Source: Lathyrus oleraceus (Eukaryota > Streptophyta > Magnoliopsida > Fabales > Fabaceae). From it: a DNA stretch of 64,000 bases. The first letter of the stretch is position 1, and each line of letters starts with the position of its first letter. The position numbers and the translations under genes were made by a program. The DNA lies in contig NC_066579.1 in assembly GCF_024323335.1 (NCBI RefSeq), positions 51,976,771 through 52,040,770 of the forward strand, in the 5' to 3' direction. The notes under the pieces are model-generated. The model was not told where the DNA came from. It was given only the letters and a program-made list of their open reading frames with translations, and ran no database searches. This document shows positions 47,209 to 58,505 of this stretch, in pieces.

Positions 47209-49189
47209 GGTAGTAGGAAGAAAGGGTGGGCCCATACCCCGACTACATTCATCATTGATTAATATTTAATAATATAAATAATATATTAATATATTTAATA
47301 TACTAAAAATCATGAAGAAAACTTAATAATGACCCCCACTTAATAAAATGATACGGAGTATCACACATCCATCTGCATTTTAAATAAAATAAATTTTTTA
47401 AATAAAACTAAAAAATTTATCTCCTATTTCTTCTCATATTACTATTAATTCTCTTTTACTCTTTCTAAATAGAAACAAACCACTTTTCGTATTCCTCTTT
47501 CTCACACTCCTTTTTCTCTATATACAAAGTGTCTCTATGTTACTAGTTTCTTCTCCATTGTTGATCTTTTAAAAGGTAAAATTTTTAATTTTAATCTTTA
47601 TGAATTTATAATTTATTTTTATTATTGTAATAAGAGTAAAAAATATATATTATTACCTTATTTTTAGAGTTTTGTAGTGTTTGTTTGAAATTGTTGTGTT
47701 TTTATCAATTTTATAGTATTATTATGAATTTTCTCAATATGATTTTAATTGTGATTTTTTGTTTTGTTTTTAGTAATAAACAATGGAAAAACATTTCAAA
47801 AGAAAATCAACAAAGCAATCATCAACTCCTAATCCTCAAACACCTAATGAACGTCGAAACCCCAAACTGGGTCCTCCCATGAAAAAAAGGTTTTTGGAGT
47901 TTGAATTGGAAAAACTTCCTAACGATCCCGGTTTAAGGCCAAAAATGTCAGATTATCATCCAAGTGATAGAGATTAAATTTGAAGATATTATTTTCAAAA
48001 GGGTCCTTGTCAACTAAAAAAATTTATTTTTCCACAAAGAAAATTTGGAGATACCTTTCGTAAGTTTAATTCAGATTGGTATTTGAAATATGGTAGTTGG
48101 TTGGAATATAATCAAAGTGAGGATGCTGCATATTGTTTATGTTGTTATCTTATGAGGTCACATATTGAAGAACATAAAGGTTGCGGTGATGCCTTTATAA
48201 CAAAAGGCTTTACAAGTCGGGAAAAAAGTGAAAGGTTTCGAGTTCATCTTGGAGATGTAAATAGCTCTCATAATCAAGCATGGAGAAATTGTCAAGCTCT
48301 AATGAAACAAAAGTAACACATTAAAGGTGTCTTGTGTAAACAATCCAATCAAGTTAAAGAGGACTATCGAATTCATTTGACATGTATAATTGATTGCATT
48401 TGATATTTATTAGCACAAGGTTTAGCTTTTCGTGGTAATGATGAGTCAATTTCATCAAGAAATAAGGGAAATTTTATTGAACTTATGAATTTTCTTGTTA
48501 ACCATAATGAAGATATTTATAAATTTTGGAAAAATTGTCGTGGAAATCTTAAGTTAACATCTCCTGATATTCAAAAAGATATTGTTAAAGCTGCTGCAAC
48601 AGTCACTACTCAAGTTATACTGGATGATCTTGGAGATGATTTATTTTCTATTTTAATTGATGAATCTCGTGATATATCAGTGAAGGAGAAAATGATTGTG
48701 GTTATATGTTATGTAAATAATGAAGGAAAAGTTATTGGCATTTTTTTGGTGTTGTTCATGTTTCAAATACTAGTGCTCTAACATTGAAAACGGGTTTGGA
48801 GTCATTATTTGCAAAATATGGATTAAGTTTGTCAAGAATATGTGGACAAGACTATGACGGAGCAAGTAATATGCAGGGTGAATACAATGGTCTAAAAAGT
48901 TTGATTTTAAAAGAGAACTGTTCTGCATTTTTTATTCATTATTTTGCCCATCAACTCCAATTAGCTCTTGTGACATTAGCAAAAAAGAATTCTAAAATTG
49001 CTTTATTTTTTTAATTTGGTTACTAATTTGTATAATGTTGTTGGAGCATCATGTAAGCGCTGAGATATTCTTCGTGAAAGTCAAGCTACAAAGGTGAAAC
49101 AAACATTGGAACATGGAGAAATCTCTAGTGGACGTGACTTGAATCAAGAAATGACAATTAAGAAGGCGGGGGAAACAAGATGGAGCTCA
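47209..49189 (+). pseudogene. hAT transposase, 5' part (TTF zinc finger and DUF4371-like)
   Basis: Likely element end CAGGGACAAAGGTAGTAGG at 47209; CAGGG-GGAG type termini are common in plant hAT elements. A leader intron fits (donor AAAAG|GTAAAA at about 47574, acceptor TTTTTAG at about 47774). ATG 47783 opens MEKHFKRKSTKQSS, then EFELEKLPNDPGLRPKMSDY. The TTF-type zinc-finger region follows (FGDTFRKFNSDWYLKYGSWLEY..AAYCLCCYL, about 48046-48150), then a DUF4371-like region with LFSILIDESRDISVKEKM, GLSLSRICGQDYDGASNM and HYFAHQLQLALV. Stops at 47975, 47981, 48314 and 48401 and a frameshift near 48780 make it a pseudogene. It resembles the ZMYM1-like hAT group. The CACTA element interrupts it inside TRWSSHYG. 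Confidence 0.85.
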
Positions 49190-49192
49190 CAT
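49190..49192. repeat. CACTA target duplication CAT, left copy
   Basis: CAT precedes CACTACGCC and is repeated at 54560-54562. Removing the insert joins GGAGCTCAC to ATTATGGTAC and restores the conserved TRWxSHYG reading of the hAT gene. Confidence 0.88.
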
Positions 49193-49214
49193 CACTACGC
49201 CAAAAACTGGAATA

Positions 49215-49805
49215 GACAGCGCCCCTTAGAGGGCGCTTTATTACAAAAGCACACTCTAAAGTGAAGAGAAAAAATAAGGAGCATACTATTGGAATAGACA
49301 GCGCACTTTAGAGGGCGCTTTTGTAACAAAGCGCACTCTAAAATAAAGCGAAAAAATAATGAGGAAATGGAGGGACACCAATAGAGGACGCTTTATTGAA
49401 AGCGCCCTCTAAGGGTAACCTTAGAGGGCGCTTGTTAAAAAGCGCTCTCTATGTCCATGTACATTTCCAGTTTATAAGGCGCTTTTGGAAAGCCTTAGAG
49501 AGCGCTTTTAGAAGCGCCCTCTTAGGCCCCCTTTAGAGGGCGCTTTTGTAACAAAGCGCCCTCTAAAGTGAAGCCAAAAAAAAGTAATGAGGAAATGGAG
49601 GGACACCAATAGAGGGCGCTTTAATGAAAGCGCCCTCTAAGGTTACCCTTAGAGGGCGCTTTTAAAAAAGCGCTCTCTAAGTCCATGTACATTTCCAGTT
49701 TAGAAGGCGCTTTTGGAAAGCCTTAGAGAGCGCTTTCAGAAGCGCCCTCTTAGGCCCCCTTTAGAGGGCGCTTTTTTTACAAAAGCGCCCTCTAAGGTCC
49801 CCTTT
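49215..49805. repeat. Left subterminal inverted-motif array of the CACTA element
   Basis: About ten alternating TTAGAGGGCGCTTT and AAAGCGCCCTCTAA motifs, including a nearly duplicated ~240-bp block (49295-49560 and 49545-49800, sharing GTCCATGTACATTTCCAGTT at 49452 and 49681). Subterminal motifs bind the TNPA-type protein in En/Spm. The length and symmetry also allow strong hairpins in RNA. Confidence 0.9.
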
Positions 49806-49857
49806 AGTAAACATTAAAATTATAACATATACTGCATGTCTCTTTATTTTCCCTCTC

Positions 49858-49863
49858 TATAAG
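49858..49863 (+). promoter_or_regulatory. Possible TATA box of the CACTA gene
   Basis: CTCTATAAGC lies just inside the left subterminal array, followed by a pyrimidine-rich leader with a 16-bp direct duplication (TACTGCGATTACTCTC) and a leader intron (donor AAG|GTATTTC at about 50061, acceptor TATTACAG at 50458). The placement suits transcription of the gene starting at 50464. Confidence 0.5.
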
Positions 49864-50463
49864 CTATTTCGTTTACGTAACTGGGTTTTCTCTCTACTGC
49901 GATTACTCTCTACTGCGATTACTCTCGTCCTCCGTTCGTTCTCCCTCCCTCACCGTCATCGTCGCCGTCGCCTTTTTCTGCTGCTGCGTTCACGTTCACT
50001 GCGTTATCTGCGTCCACCGTCACTGTTCACTTTCTTCTCCATCGTTACCGTCACCTTCAAGGTATTTCTCTTCTCCATCGTTACCGTTCACTTTCTTCAT
50101 GTGTTTGATTAGGGCATTTTCTAAACTTAGTTTTACATTTTGTGCATTATGTTGATTAATGTTGTTTAGGGCAAACTGAGTTTTTTATTTCTGATTGAAA
50201 ACTGATATCATTTGAAGTGTGTTTGAGCTTGTGCTTGGAAGTTTGATGATTATGGATGCAAGTTTGTTCATGTTCCAAACACCATAAGTTTGCATTGGTC
50301 TTTTGCATGCAGTAGGTGTGTGTGAGTTTGTATTCAATAATGATAAAAAAAAAGAGTTTAGATTGTTGTAACATGAGAGAAATGGAAGGTATATGAATGT
50401 GTTCACGTATTGAATCATTGTCTTACTTGGGTCTTATTGAATCATTTCTATATTACAGATAAA

Positions 50464-53400
50464 ATGACTAACCAAGACGATACCCATGACGCGAATGGAT
50501 CACGTAACAATGTTGAAAAAGAAATCAAACGAGGATTGACCGTTATGAAGTCAATCATTCGTGCAAGAGACAAGGGTGTAAAATTTGAAGTGCATTGGAG
50601 TGCTGAAGACCAACTAATTGAGCCTAACGGTTCAATGTTGGCAAGTTACATTGGTTTCCTTGTTCGACAACATATTCCGATTACATGTGATAATTGGAGA
50701 AGTCCGGACTTGAAGGTTGGCAAAGAAAAAATATGGTCGGAGATACAGGTACCTACCATATATTGTTATATGTTTTTTTTGTTGACTATTTGTTGACCAT
50801 ATATTGTTATAATATTACTTTATAATAACACACTCCATTTGTATGTTTTTTAGAGATCCTTTCACATCGATGAAAGCCGGCAAAAATATTGTATTCAATT
50901 GGCCGGAAAAAGACTCCGAGGATTTCGATCCTTTTTGTGCAACAAATTTCTCAAGGATGAGGAAGGAAAATTTGTTGAAGGAGAACGGCCAATGAAGTAT
51001 GCCGAGATTATTTCAGCCGATGAATGGGATAACTTTGTCGCCAAACGAAGAAACGAAAAATTCCATGTAATGTCTATTAATTATGGTATTATACAATTGT
51101 TAAGTTACTTGGTTCTAATATGCCTTAAACTTTTTTATCCAGGAAGTAAGCGACAAAAATAGGAAAAGGGCATCAAAACCCGCGTATCCGTACAAAAAAG
51201 GGCGTACGGGTTATGCACGGTTACAACAAAGAATTGTGAGTATATTCAAATGCTATGAGCTTATACATTGTCACAATATGTTATAATTGATGATCTTATA
51301 ATCTAATTCAATGTGTAGCTAGCCGAGGAGAAAAGTGACGCAACATCTCTTCCGGAGCACGTATTATGGAAGGCTGCTCGGGTTGGGAAGGATGGGGCTG
51401 TCGTTGAAGCGGTCCAAAATGTTTATGACGAATGTGTAAGTATATGTAACATTATTTCTTTAATCATATCGAAAATTTTGTTAGACATATAATTCATTTT
51501 TAATCTCCTCTAATAATATTTCAGGAGACTTTATCCCAAACCGTACCTTCAACCGAGGTCCAGGATTGCAGGAGCGTACTTAGTCGAGTACTAAATGTTC
51601 CTGAGTATTCCGGTCGTGTGAGGGGTAAGGGTTTTGGTGTGACTCCGTCGTCATTTTATAAAAAAACAAAAACAAAAAATCCTACCAACAAAGAGGTGAT
51701 GGAGACCTTGGCGGAGTTAAGGGCACAAGTACTCCAACTGCAAAACGAGAATGCAAGGTATAGAGAGGAAAGGTGCGTTTCCGAGGCAAAAGATACTAGT
51801 GACCGAGCTAGTATCAATTATCAACCGAAATTTCCCGAGGTAATTATATATGTTATTATGAAATTAAAATAGCACTTTTTTACTTGACACATATACACGT
51901 TAACAATAACATTTATTATTGGTTTAGGGCATTTCACCTTGTCAGCTGTATCTATCGTCACCAACTTATCGCATGGTTGGCAAGGGAAAAGTGCACAATA
52001 CTTCGGGTGAATTACTTCACCATAATCCCCTCCCGGTGGGATTTATGAAAGTTTCGGTTGACCTTGTATTAGATACGGACGCCCTTCTCCCATTACCTGA
52101 CGTTGTTTCAGAGACAACGTTGATGCGAGATGCAGTCGGATCCTTTGTTGGTTGGCCGTCAGATCTAATTTTCCCTGATGCCGAGGTATATATGTTCTAA
52201 ATGATTATGAATATTTAGTATTCACATTTCAATTCAGCTACAATTATGATATTTAATCAATCCTTATTACATGGTAATGTTAGACTCCTACAAGACCCAC
52301 ACATAAAGTTGGTAAAGGGATTTCAAGACGCATCGAGTCGGTTGCATCTCAAAAAGAGGTACAAATATATATACCCATTGAATTATATACGCAACGATTC
52401 TGTTGCATCACAAAAAGTCATGATTTATTTTATATGAATTTTTAGGTTCCCCGTCGAAAGTTGAAAAGCGCTGCTAAGGATATTCCAACGACGTCCGGGA
52501 CAAAATCTCAAATTATGATGCGTCTTAAGAAAATGGTGGATGAGTCCGATATTATGCACGGGGCCATTCGTAGTATAGATTTTGATGAAGGTGTTTTCGG
52601 AGCTGCTCATTTCGAAATAATTGCAAAGGAGGACTTCCAACAACTTTTTGAACACACCGAATTGGGCATCGCTGTCATTCATACATACATATGGTACTCC
52701 GATCAATCTATAATTTACTTAGTTGAACAATTTATTTACACATTTCAATGAGTAGTCTAATGTTTATTATGTTTCTATTTAAGGTATATGTATGTAACAT
52801 TGATGCGGGGAACTGAATTGTGTAACCGTTTCAATTTTATTGCTGCTTCCCGTATCAACGCAACGTTAATAACGAATAATCCAACATCCGTAAAGAATGA
52901 TCTAGTCGATAGATTCATGGCGGCCGGCGATAATACTACACCCAGTTTGTATTTTTTACCGTTTAATTCTGGCAACGGGTTAGATTTTCTTTCTAATAAT
53001 TTCATTCTAATCTATGTATATCTTTTACGTAGAAAATTTTCATTCATCTAAATTTTTGTTTTATTTTACAGTGGTCACTGGGTGTTGGTTGCTATGGATC
53101 TTTCGAGACTAATAGTGTATTATCTCGATTCTTTATCGGGTGATTGGAGTAAATATCCGAATATGAAGAAGACGGTTGACGCGTAAGTGAAATTCCCCTA
53201 AATAATCGTGTGTATTTGTATATTTAATTATGTCTGTCAGATTGATCTCAATATACGTTTTTATTTTGTTAGGGCAATAATAAAATTTAGATCGAAAAAG
53301 AATTACCGCAATAGGAAGGACATTACCTGGATCAGAGTTCAGGTATATATTAAGTATCTTATTTTTGCTTATAATAGTGTTTGTTTTTTTGCTTATAATA

Positions 53401-53734
53401 GTGTTTGTAAGAAATTAACTATATATATATTGTTTGTTTTTCTGTGTAGTGTCCTCAGCAAAATAATTCGGTCGATTGCGGATTTTTTGTAATGAGATTT
53501 ATGAGAGACATCATTGCGTTGAATCGTATAGACATCCCAAAAATGGTATGGAATAATAACTTAGGGTTTATTTTAATATTATCGGATATTTCATCTAATT
53601 TGTTACTAAATCATGAATATGTTTTATTCTCTTAATTGTAGTACTTTGAGGAATACAAATCTTACTCAAGAGCAAATTTGGATGAAATCAAGGATGAATT
53701 GTGTCAATTCATTGTTGATCAAAGAATCATATAG
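50464..53734 (+). CDS. CACTA-borne Ptta/En/Spm-like protein fused to a Ulp1 (C48) cysteine protease
   Basis: Thirteen coding exons with GT-AG introns keep one frame: 50464-50748, 50854-51066, 51143-51235, 51319-51435, 51525-51839, 51928-52185, 52446-52693, 52784-52978, 53072-53182, 53273-53342, 53450-53545 and 53642-53734, counted as twelve blocks after the non-coding leader exon. The model gives 697 codons without a stop. The N-terminal half resembles the plant Ptta/En/Spm transposase-associated family (LRGFRSFLCNKFLKDEEG, KPAYPYKKGRTGYARLQQRI) with a short coiled coil at residues 293-320. The C-terminal ~150 residues are Ulp1-like: His577 (GGHWVLVAM), Asp594 (YYLDSL), Gln639 and Cys645 (NNSVDCGFF). 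The His-Asp spacing of 17 is that of yeast Ulp1. Family members cleave SUMO-like proteins; here the substrate is unknown. ATG 50464 is chosen because it follows the acceptor at 50458; an upstream in-frame ATG (50410) lies in the intron. A possible extra exon at 52255-52358 is unresolved. Confidence 0.82.
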
Positions 53735-54059
53735 CTAGGTTGTATATTGTTGTACATATATGTATGGAATGTTGTTGTTGTATGCTGTTGTTGTATATAT
53801 GTTGTATATTGTTGTTGTACTTTTACTAAATCATGAATATGTTGTTGTATATTGTTGATCAAAGAATCATATATTAATGTTGTATATATGGAGGATTAAT
53901 GTTGTATATAAATGGATTTATGTTGTATATATCAATGGATTAATGGTGTATAACATTGGATTAAAGGATGAAATCAATATGAATTTTACACTTTTGCAGC
54001 ATGCGAACAGGTTAACAATCAAATAACCACTGTTTTTCAAACAATTTTTTTTAAAATAA
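53735..54059. other. AT-rich stretch after the Ulp1-like gene
   Basis: Irregular TTGTTGTATAT and TTGTATATTG repeats, probably the 3' untranslated region and terminator of the gene. No other gene is seen. Confidence 0.6.
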
Positions 54060-54545
54060 CTAACACTTTAGAGGGCGCTTTGTCCAGAAAGCGCCCTCTA
54101 AACACTTTACATTGACAACTTTAGAGGGCGCTTTTTCCTGAAAGCGCCCTCTAAACACTTTACATTGACAACTTTAGAGGGCGCTTTTTCCTGAAAGCGC
54201 CCTCTAAACACTTTACATTGACAACTTTAGAGGGCGCTTTGTCCAGAAAGCGCCCTCTAAACACTTTACATTGACAACTTTAGAGGGCGCTTTTTCCTGA
54301 AAGCGCCCTCTAAACACTTTACATTGACAACTTTAGAGGGCGCTTTTTCCTGAAAGCGCCCTCTAAGGTGTCCCTTTATGGACCACTCCAGAGGGCGCTT
54401 TTTTTCTGAAAGCGCACTATAATGTGGCCACTTTAGACAGCGCTTTCTCCAGGAAAACAAAGCGCTGTCTTTACCTATGCCAGCGCCACTTTAGAGGGCG
54501 CTTAAAAGCGCTGTTATAGGCCAAAATAAGCGCCCTCTTTTCCCT
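54060..54545. repeat. Right subterminal array of the CACTA element with 53-bp repeat
   Basis: Six units spaced exactly 53 bp (TTAGAGGG at 54068, 54121, 54174, 54227, 54280, 54333), each a palindrome (TTAGAGGGCGCTTT..AAAGCGCCCTCTAA) plus the spacer ACACTTTACATTGACAACT. More diverged palindromes continue to 54540. The small antisense frame at 54266-54460 is a by-product of the repeat. Confidence 0.93.
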
Positions 54546-54559
54546 TATTTGGCGTAGTG

Positions 54560-55484
54560 CATTATGGTACATTACTTAGTATAGTTTCTCTATTCTCTTC
54601 TATGACTGATGTGCTAGAAATGGTTGAGGAAGATGGGACAAATTTAGATAAAAAAAGGTAAAGCACTAATGCTGATGAATTATATGCAATCTTTAGAACT
54701 TATTTTCATCTTGCACTTGATGAAAATAGTTTTAGGAATTATAAATGATTTATCTCAAGCATTACAAAGAAGTGATCAAGATATTGTAAATGCTATGAAA
54801 TTAGTAAAAGTGTCCAAAATAAGGCTACAAGTTATAAGAGATCATGGTTGGGATTCTTTGTTGAATGATGTTTCATTATTTTGTGAGCATAATGATATTG
54901 ACATTCCAGATATGGATGACACTTTTCAACCAGCACAAAAAAAGTCAAAGAGAAAAATGGAGAAAGTATCTAATTTACACCATTTTCAAGTTGGATGTTT
55001 TATGAAGTGATTGATCGACAACTTCAAGAGTTGGACAATCGTTTTACAGAAGTGAATACCGAGTTGCTCCTTTGTGTAGCTTGCTTAAATCCAAGAGATT
55101 TATTTTCTGCATTTGATAAGGAGAGATTGATTCGTTTAGCTCAATTTTATCCTTTAGAGTTTTCTTAAGTTGAATTATTGGCACTAGATTGTCAGCTTGA
55201 AAACTATTTCTTAGATGTATGCTCTGACAATGAATTTTCAGAATTAGATGGGATTGGTGATCTTTCTATCAAAGCTCTTAGAGACCAAAAAATATGTTGT
55301 GTACCCGTTGGTATATTTGCTTTTAAAGTTATCTCTGATATTACCGGTGGCAACTGCAACAGCTGAAAGAGCTTTCTCTGTTATGAATATTATCAAAAAT
55401 CGAATGCGAAATCGCATGGGTGATGATTGGTATATCACTTTTAGTATTTTTAATGTATGTTGATCATTTTTAGTGAAATATAGT
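54560..55484 (+). pseudogene. hAT transposase, 3' part (with dimerisation domain)
   Basis: Continues the gene broken by the CACTA element. After CAT come YGTLLSIVSLFSSMTDVLEM, then LMKIVLGIINDLSQALQRSD and QDIVNAMKLVKVSKIRLQ, GWDSLLNDVSLFCEHNDIDIP, NLHHFQV, ELLLCVACLNPRDLFSAFDK and LIRLAQFYPLEFS. The hAT C-terminal dimerisation motif then appears as LPVATATAERAFSVMN-IIKNRMRNRMGDDW (about 55340-55430). Several stops and frame changes occur (for example at 54659, 55007 and 55166). The sequence fades after 55460. A matching right terminal repeat and 8-bp duplication were not found, so the right end is lost or too diverged. Confidence 0.85.
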
Positions 55485-57795
55485 GATCACATAGATTTCA
55501 AGTTTTTATTAATGATTAAAAAAACTTTCATGAAGTGAATCAGAGCACAACCAGTTGATCAAAATAAAATAAAAACATAAATATATTTCTTAATGATTAA
55601 GCAAACTTTAATGAAATGACACAGAACACAAACGTTAGATCTAAATAAAATAAAAACATAAATATATCTCTTAACGATGAAAGGTCTTATATGTATTTTA
55701 ATCTTTTTCACTCTAATATGATTGAAGAAACAATTTATCCTCATTCTCAAAATAATTTGTTGTTATTTGCTAGGTGTATAGCCATGTTTGTTTTTCATTT
55801 AAATGTCTTTATTTATACCCCATTATAATTTGGCTTCTAGTAATGAAAACCTTCACTTCATAGCATCAAACATTGCTTTGCCGTCAAAATTTTGTACCAA
55901 TATAGTCAAACCCCCTTTTTCTTCTATGTTTTCCCTTCTTATAGAAGTCGAAACTTGTCAAAATGTAGGTTATATTGCACCACAATGAATTTCCCTCTCT
56001 CCGCGATATAGATTGTGCCGCGATCACTTTATATCACGCCTGAATATAAAGTTCATCCATGGCCACGAAAATTCCAGTGATAAAATTTATTTTTTTCTTG
56101 ACAATTCTCTATGTTTTCTCCTATTTACTCAATTTATTCATTTATTCATTTTCTTTTTATTTCTTAATCAAACTTAATCAAAATCATCTAAAAAATAACT
56201 AAAAATAAATTCAAATATTTATAAATATTCCATGATGACAGGGTGTCATTACAACCCCAAATTTATATTGTTACTTATCCTAAAAAAACTTATTCATAGA
56301 TATGATCTTTCCTATAACTTTATAGTTACCAAACTAATGACAAATACCAATCATAATAGATTTATCACTTTCATCCTTGCTTTAATCCAAAATCTTTTTT
56401 TTATGATAAGTAGCATTGATTTCATAAATCATTGTCAGAAAAATAGTATAAATGTAGTGTGCATGTGAGCATGAGAAGTGTTAATAGATGTGTCCCTTTC
56501 TATTTCAACAAAGATATAAATCCCATGAGGTCAATTATCCTCCAATAAATATTGTTTTTCATGTAGTGAGATATTGTTTTGGATTATGTGTCAAAATATA
56601 TAGCTGAAAACTTATCTGAATATGAGTTGATTTATTTTCTATATGCCATTATAATACAAGTTTTTAGACATATATGCTTAGTCTTATATATACCACCACT
56701 TGAAAGGAGTTCTAGCTTGATAAGGAAAAACGAAAGTCTTATCATCTCTTGCTTTATAATGTATATGCACATTCACATTTCTCTCTTTTATTTTTGTTTT
56801 CATGAATAGTAATGAATTCGGACACTCCTAGTCATACGAGAAACTTTTTGTTTTAAAACAACTAACCATTTTGTCAATTCATAGAAGAAATTTAAAATTT
56901 GTTATGGACAAGAACGAGAGATGATCGATGAAGCTTTCACTACATTGGATTTGAACTTTCGATGTAGTGAATATGAGGTTGACATGTAAGATTAACACTT
57001 TATTGTCAAAATCAATGATAGAATATAACTAATGTGTGGATGAGTGAGGGTTTAAACACCTGAGAATGAGACACTTTCTTTCTTATATAGTGAGGACGGT
57101 TAAAACTGTCTGCAAAGAGTGAAACATGTAAGAGTGCAACGTGTAGTGCGAACATCCGTTTAATTAATTTGGACGGTAGGTGATGTCTCAGGCGCAGGGT
57201 TACCTACATTCGATGAAAACCGAGGAACACCTGTTTCGTACTCTCGCTTAATTACTTTGCCCCCGAGCCTTCTACCTTGGGCCTATTATGTAGTCCAGAA
57301 CATCTTCCCCCAAAACTCTTGTCCATGCTTTGTAGTACATGGATTTATCGTATACACCCTAGATCTTCTGATTAGATCAAGGAGATGAGGAGAATTGATG
57401 TGATGTTGCTATCATTTGAAACAAGCACATTAAACTTCTTTCTTGTAATAGGCAACGTTTCACATAGAGCATCTGACGCATGTTCCTATGTTAGTCAGCA
57501 ATGATGTTTTTTCTTCCTTAGGATAATCAAGTAATTGGAATGATCTTCGATGAAACCTTGATTGCTAGTAGTGCTTCTTGCACTTCCCAACATTGTGGCT
57601 CATACGGTTCCTCGTGGTTGAGGCACACATAAAAGGTTTATGAAGCATTGTGTTCCTTTTTTTGCCAATTGCAAAATGCAAAAGCCCTTTTTCTTCATAC
57701 TGTCAACTCGCTCTTTCTAGTAGGCTATTCTTCATTCATTCTTAGATTAGGTTATTCTGTAATATCACTTGTTTGGTGGAGTTTGAGGTGCGTAT
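55485..57795. other. AT-rich intergenic stretch, no gene recognised
   Basis: No convincing coding sequence on either strand; the short open frames lack any domain. Contains an imperfect ~82-bp direct duplication (AATAAAATAAAAACATAAAT at about 55563 and again at about 55645) and, near 56935-56980, a short inverted repeat TTCACTACATTG/GATGTAGTGAA. The part around 57050-57350 is more GC-rich and could be an old LTR fragment, but nothing decisive is visible. Confidence 0.5.
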
Positions 57796-58440
57796 GTGTC
57801 ACATGACGAAAAAATACGACCTCGCGAGCGTTCATGCACATGAGAAAATAATTGAATAGAGTCACCACCGAAATTTATTTATTCCTAAAAATGGTAAGGG
57901 AAAATATCGGTAAAATCCATAAAAGAACGACAATGATATGGTCGTCGCAACCAAATCAGGTTCGAGAATCGATTACGCAAGGGAAAGGTATTAGAACCCC
58001 TCATATCCGTTGTACTCAACGGGAACCATTTAGTTAGTTTTGCGATTAAAATGTTAGTGTATGTTATCTATTTTATTCTAGTGAAAAAACATCAGAAAGG
58101 AAAAGAAAAGGGGTTGCAAAAATGTTTTTGTTAGGGTGCTTGAAAAGATTGCGGGTCTCGCTTCTACATATCCTCGGGTACAATGAGGAATTCAAAGCTA
58201 CGTAGTTCTTCGTAGAAAACTATGTGTTGGTTGGTTGATTTTATTGAATAAATGTTTAGATCACGATGTAGTAGTTAAATGTTGATTGTGCTTGCAATTG
58301 GAGGCTTAAAGCATTTGTTTGTACTCGCGATAGAACAAACTAAATAATATTCTTTTTGAAGAGGTTTTTGATTGAACGTGAGCGAGAAAATAATTTTGAA
58401 TGTATTTGAGTATGTTTTTTAGGGTTGGAATACAAATATT
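57796..58440 (-). mobile_element. Fragment of another Ogre/Tat-type LTR
   Basis: Same block order as the other minus-strand LTR ends: TGTCACATGACG start, GAGTCACCACCGAAATTTAT (compare GGTGGCGACTC), GGTTCGAGAATCGATTACGC then AAGGGAAAGGTATTAG and ACCCCTCATATCCGTTGTAC, and a CTACGTAGTTCTTCGTAG block near 58198. The start may be 57794 or 57796. The other end is not identifiable, and no target duplication was found. Confidence 0.65.
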
Positions 58441-58505
58441 TATGACTTGCAAGCTCTTACAACCTGGGTATAACATTATAGTAAAAAATACAAATTTGGG
58501 TTCTA

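Larger units (their letters stand above)
44708..47238. repeat. Composite segmental duplication, copy C (partial)
   Basis: Matches copy B from its start through the phosphofructokinase fragment to the hAT terminus GGGTGGGCCCATAC (47224-47237). There the match ends: copies A and B continue with the LTR (TGTAGCGG), copy C with CCCGACTACATTC and a hAT gene. The B/C junction (44698-44715) is uninterrupted and gives the empty site of the Ogre-like insertion. Confidence 0.92.
49193..54559 (+). mobile_element. CACTA (En/Spm-type) transposon, 5367 bp, non-autonomous
   Basis: Terminal inverted repeats CACTACGCCAAA (49193-49204) and TTTGGCGTAGTG (54548-54559), 3-bp target duplication CAT, and long subterminal arrays of GCGCCCTCTAA/TTAGAGGGCGC inverted motifs at both ends, all typical of the CACTA superfamily. 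The interior holds one multi-exon gene with a Ptta/En/Spm-like region and a Ulp1 protease domain. No tnp2 (DDE) transposase is present, so movement would need a partner element. It inserted into the hAT pseudogene. Confidence 0.92.

Noticed and set aside
52255..52358. Extra exon of the Ulp1-like gene (frame reading GNVRLLQDPHIKLVKGFQ)
   Set aside because: Joining it to the neighbouring exons gives a phase mismatch or a stop, while direct joining of 52185 to 52446 keeps the frame. It may be a decayed or alternative exon.
47209..55484. Active hAT element
   Set aside because: Many stops and frameshifts, CACTA interruption, and no right terminal repeat or 8-bp duplication found.
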